A stretch of DNA of 8,437 bases. It comes from Bryobacterales bacterium (GTDB taxonomy: Bacteria; Cyanobacteriota; Vampirovibrionia; Obscuribacterales; Obscuribacteraceae). The notes beneath the pieces were generated by a model. The model did not search any database, was not told where the DNA came from, and was given only the letters and a program-made list of their open reading frames with translations. The position numbers and the translations under genes are program-made. The DNA is taken from contig CAJCHQ010000532.1 of the NCBI GenBank assembly GCA_903970295.1, positions 1 through 8,437 on the forward strand, read 5' to 3'. Positions within the stretch are counted from its first letter, which is position 1; every line of letters begins with the position of its first letter. This document shows positions 6,705 to 8,437 of the stretch, piece after piece.

Positions 6705-7913
6705 CTACTGCGTCGAACCGACACCGGCAATGGTGTTGGCTCTCGCTTTTAGCTGGATGGTTTCTTCTTTGTTGCCTAAGTAATAAAGATCATCCGCGTA
6801 CTTCTGCAAATAGGGAACGAGGGCGATCGAATCGGCACCATGATACTCTTCAGCGTATTGAAGAGCCTGCTGCAAAATCGGTGCGGCAAGGTCGAACTTT
6901 TTCTCGTTATAATACAAACTACCGAGAGCGATCTTGGCCCGGGCCTCGGCACCGCGCCTGGATGGATTATCTTTCCAAAAGACCTGGGCTCGCAGATAAA
7001 GCTTCTCGGCATCATCGAATTTGTTTTCGGCTATGTAGCACTTGGCTAATTTGTCGAGGCGTGCAAACACTTGAGGATTCTCTGGTGGTTGTATACGTTC
7101 GGTCATTTCAAGAGAATCTTGCAGGTAAGACTCGGCCTCTGGATAAGCATTTCGCTCCATACACAGAGAACCAAGACTGTCATAGCTATTGGCTAATGAA
7201 AGATGCTCTTTGCCGAGCACAGTGGTTTTTACGTCGAGCGCGGCTTTGTATAGCCGATCGGCCATGTCGTAAGTGTGATGTGCACGATAGGCATCGCCTA
7301 TCGCGTCGACAGCAATTGCCCATTCGATCAGCGGATCACGCATAGAGGCATCGGCGGTCCCAGCCCACGCAGTTAAAGGCTGCCCTGGCTTCAGCGTCAC
7401 CTTACCATGCGCCTGAGTGCTGTATTCGTTTAACTTTCCTTGAAGCAAAGCCAAAACACGCTCAGCCAGCGGATCAGCATCGCTAGCAGAACCATAGGCT
7501 AAATCGAACTGAATCAGCGACCCCAGATCTGGAATGATTGAGGTATTTTCTGCACCTAACGCCGCTTCTTTGACATGCAACTCAGCGTCCAAGAGCGCTT
7601 GCGCCTCTCCAAATCTTCCGCGCACCGTGTAAAGTCGGCCAAGTTCTCCCAGACTTTTGGCATAGCGCAAATCGGACTCACCAAAAAGAGCTCCCTTAGC
7701 TACGGCCAACTTCAAGAGACGCTCGGCATCACCGTATCGAGCAGCGTAGAAAGCATCATCACCAGCCTTCTGATACTGTTCCCAAGAAGCTTCGCCTTGC
7801 GCTGAGCACATTAAGGGCAAAACAGCGCTCCAAGCGGCGACTACAATCGCCAGTTGAACGACGCGTTTAACGCCAGCCAAGGTTTTTGAATGATTTCGTT
7901 GACTAAATTGCAT
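6705..7913 (-). CDS. Exported TPR-repeat protein, kinesin-light-chain-like repeats
   Basis: A 402-residue protein. The N-terminus has basic residues (K10, K16, R17), then a hydrophobic core at about 18-36 (V-V-Q-L-A-I-V-V-A-A-W) and a signal peptidase I-like site C-S-A before Q39. The Cys at 36 is preceded by P-L-M, which does not match a lipobox, so a soluble exported protein is more likely than a lipoprotein. The mature part is built of tetratricopeptide repeats, several of the longer 40-42-residue kinesin-light-chain type: about 44-77, 83-126, 196-235, 239-275, 281-316, 325-360 and a last partial one at 366-395. Phrases such as A-N-S-Y-D-S-L-G-S-L and Y-P-E-A-E-S-Y-L are characteristic. 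Residues about 140-190 break the pattern. The ATG at 7913-7911 is well placed before the signal peptide, with only weak ribosome-binding sequence. It is the first gene of a two-gene unit with the nuclease. The bound partner is unknown. Confidence 0.88.
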   Translation of the reverse strand: MQFSQRNHSKTLAGVKRVVQLAIVVAAWSAVLPLMCSAQGEASWEQYQKAGDDAFYAARYGDAERLLKLAVAKGALFGESDLRYAKSLGELGRLYTVRGRFGEAQALLDAELHVKEAALGAENTSIIPDLGSLIQFDLAYGSASDADPLAERVLALLQGKLNEYSTQAHGKVTLKPGQPLTAWAGTADASMRDPLIEWAIAVDAIGDAYRAHHTYDMADRLYKAALDVKTTVLGKEHLSLANSYDSLGSLCMERNAYPEAESYLQDSLEMTERIQPPENPQVFARLDKLAKCYIAENKFDDAEKLYLRAQVFWKDNPSRRGAEARAKIALGSLYYNEKKFDLAAPILQQALQYAEEYHGADSIALVPYLQKYADDLYYLGNKEETIQLKARANTIAGVGSTQ

Positions 7914-7944
7914 TGTTCAGATCGCTTTCTAGCGGCGGGTCCAG

Positions 7945-7978
7945 TTCATTTTAGCCCATGCTGCACCGCTATAATCAA
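7945..7978. promoter_or_regulatory. Candidate overlapping back-to-back promoters
   Basis: On the plus strand a perfect TATAAT (7970-7975) has a weak -35-like TTCATT (7945-7950) 19 bp upstream. It would drive the phosphatase gene with a leader of about 140 nt. On the minus strand TAAAAT (7953-7948) has TTGATT (7978-7973) 19 bp upstream. It would drive the TPR-nuclease unit with a leader of under 30 nt. Each -10 overlaps the opposing -35, so polymerase could occupy only one at a time if both are real. The spacers are longer than the optimal 17 bp, which lowers confidence. Confidence 0.3.
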
Positions 7979-8113
7979 CTTGCCAGGATGAAAATACTCA
8001 GAACCGTTAATCGCTCGAATACATATCCGCTTGCATCCTATATGGCTACCGTCACAGCATCTGTTGTGAGAAGTTAAACTCTACAAATGAGTGTAAGTAA
8101 TGGTGAAAAAGTT

Positions 8114-8117
8114 GGGG
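8114..8117 (+). promoter_or_regulatory. Ribosome binding site of the phosphatase gene
   Basis: GGGG followed by AAA lies 7 nt before ATG 8125. This is one of the better-placed Shine-Dalgarno-like sequences in the window, and it supports that ATG over the out-of-frame ATGs at 8087 and 8100. Confidence 0.5.
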
Positions 8118-8124
8118 AAACTCA

Positions 8125-8437
8125 ATGAATAACAGTCGACATCTTGAATGGGATGGCGGGTTCAACATTAGAGACCTAGGGGGAATTAGCTTATGCCGGG
8201 GAGGAGAGACCAGGCGTCAAGCGGTCATTCGCTCTGGCAATCTTCATCTTCTGTCGAAAGTTGGGTGGGCTGCCCTGCACGCCTACGGGGTGCGCACAAT
8301 CATCGATCTCCGCGACACTGCAGAAAGAGAAGCGCAAAGTTACGTGGTGCCTTATGAAGATGTCTGCATCGTTCATGTTCCTATCGAAGAACATAAGCAA
8401 CAGTCGGATTTCGATTTTTGGAAACGCTGGCGGTCCT
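8125..8437 (+). CDS. Tyrosine-protein phosphatase-like protein, N-terminal part, cut by right edge
   Basis: 104 codons are visible before the window ends. The start M-N-N-S-R-H-L-E-W leads into F-N-I-R-D-L-G-G (residues 13-20), the hallmark N-terminal motif of the bacterial tyrosine/serine phosphatase family (PF13350, Y_phosphatase3 type). It is followed by R-S-G-N-L-H-L-L (36-43) and Y-G-V-R-T-I-I-D-L-R-D (54-64) with E67 and E69, all in the family's usual order. Members remove phosphate from protein tyrosine/serine or from phosphoinositides through a C-x5-R loop. That loop lies further downstream and cannot be checked here, so activity is unproven. There is no signal peptide, which predicts a cytoplasmic protein. 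It is transcribed divergently from the TPR-nuclease unit, across a 211-nt gap (7914-8124). Confidence 0.88.
   Translation, partial: MNNSRHLEWDGGFNIRDLGGISLCRGGETRRQAVIRSGNLHLLSKVGWAALHAYGVRTIIDLRDTAEREAQSYVVPYEDVCIVHVPIEEHKQQSDFDFWKRWRS

Noticed and set aside
6881..7345. 154-codon plus-strand open frame
   Set aside because: It lies entirely antisense to the TPR gene, its product is rich in Arg, Cys and His without domain features, and the TPR repeats on the other strand are unmistakable.
7803..7808. Possible lipoprotein signal (Cys36) in the 402-residue TPR protein
   Set aside because: The residues before the cysteine are P-L-M, not a lipobox with Gly/Ala/Ser at -1; a signal peptidase I site after C-S-A fits better.
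1..8437. CRISPR array, tRNA/rRNA, insertion sequence or phage attachment site
   Set aside because: I saw no regularly spaced direct repeats, cloverleaf-like tRNA sequence, transposase motifs or flanking terminal repeats on either strand.

Overview
This is an 8.4 kb bacterial chromosomal window with roughly balanced base composition, densely coding on both strands. It contains no rRNA, tRNA, transposase, phage or CRISPR signal that I can see. The hexamer CGATCG, core of the cyanobacterial HIP1 octamer GCGATCGC, occurs 12 times (about 2 expected by chance), with one full octamer. With the abundance of exported TPR proteins, this makes me suspect the Cyanobacteriota/Melainabacteria (Vampirovibrionia, for example Obscuribacterales-like). 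This is an inference from composition only.

Layout, left to right. Positions 1-509 (minus strand): a DUF488-family protein, followed downstream by the start of a second, unidentified gene cut by the left edge. Positions 614-5683 (plus strand): an exported TPR-repeat protein, then a 1059-residue SWI2/SNF2 helicase-like ATPase, then a SWIM zinc-finger protein whose ATG overlaps the helicase stop codon. Positions 5684-5799: a short convergent intergenic gap with a long-armed imperfect inverted repeat. Positions 5800-7913 (minus strand): a second exported TPR-repeat protein followed, after 5 nt, by a stand-alone FEN/PolA-type 5'-3' exonuclease that starts with GTG. Positions 7914-8124: a divergent control region with candidate overlapping back-to-back promoters. 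From 8125 (plus strand): the N-terminal part of a tyrosine-phosphatase-like protein (FNIRDLGG motif), cut by the right edge before its catalytic loop.

The functional core is DNA metabolism. The SNF2 ATPase and SWIM protein form a well-known bacterial pair, probably a DNA-translocating complex in repair or chromosome maintenance. The convergent transcription unit encodes a structure-specific 5' nuclease. In both units a secreted TPR protein gene sits immediately upstream of the DNA-processing gene(s), which is an odd pairing of compartments. None of the individual families is new; the points worth a second look are the gene arrangement, the SNF2-SWIM coupling, the nuclease subclass and the HIP1-like word bias.
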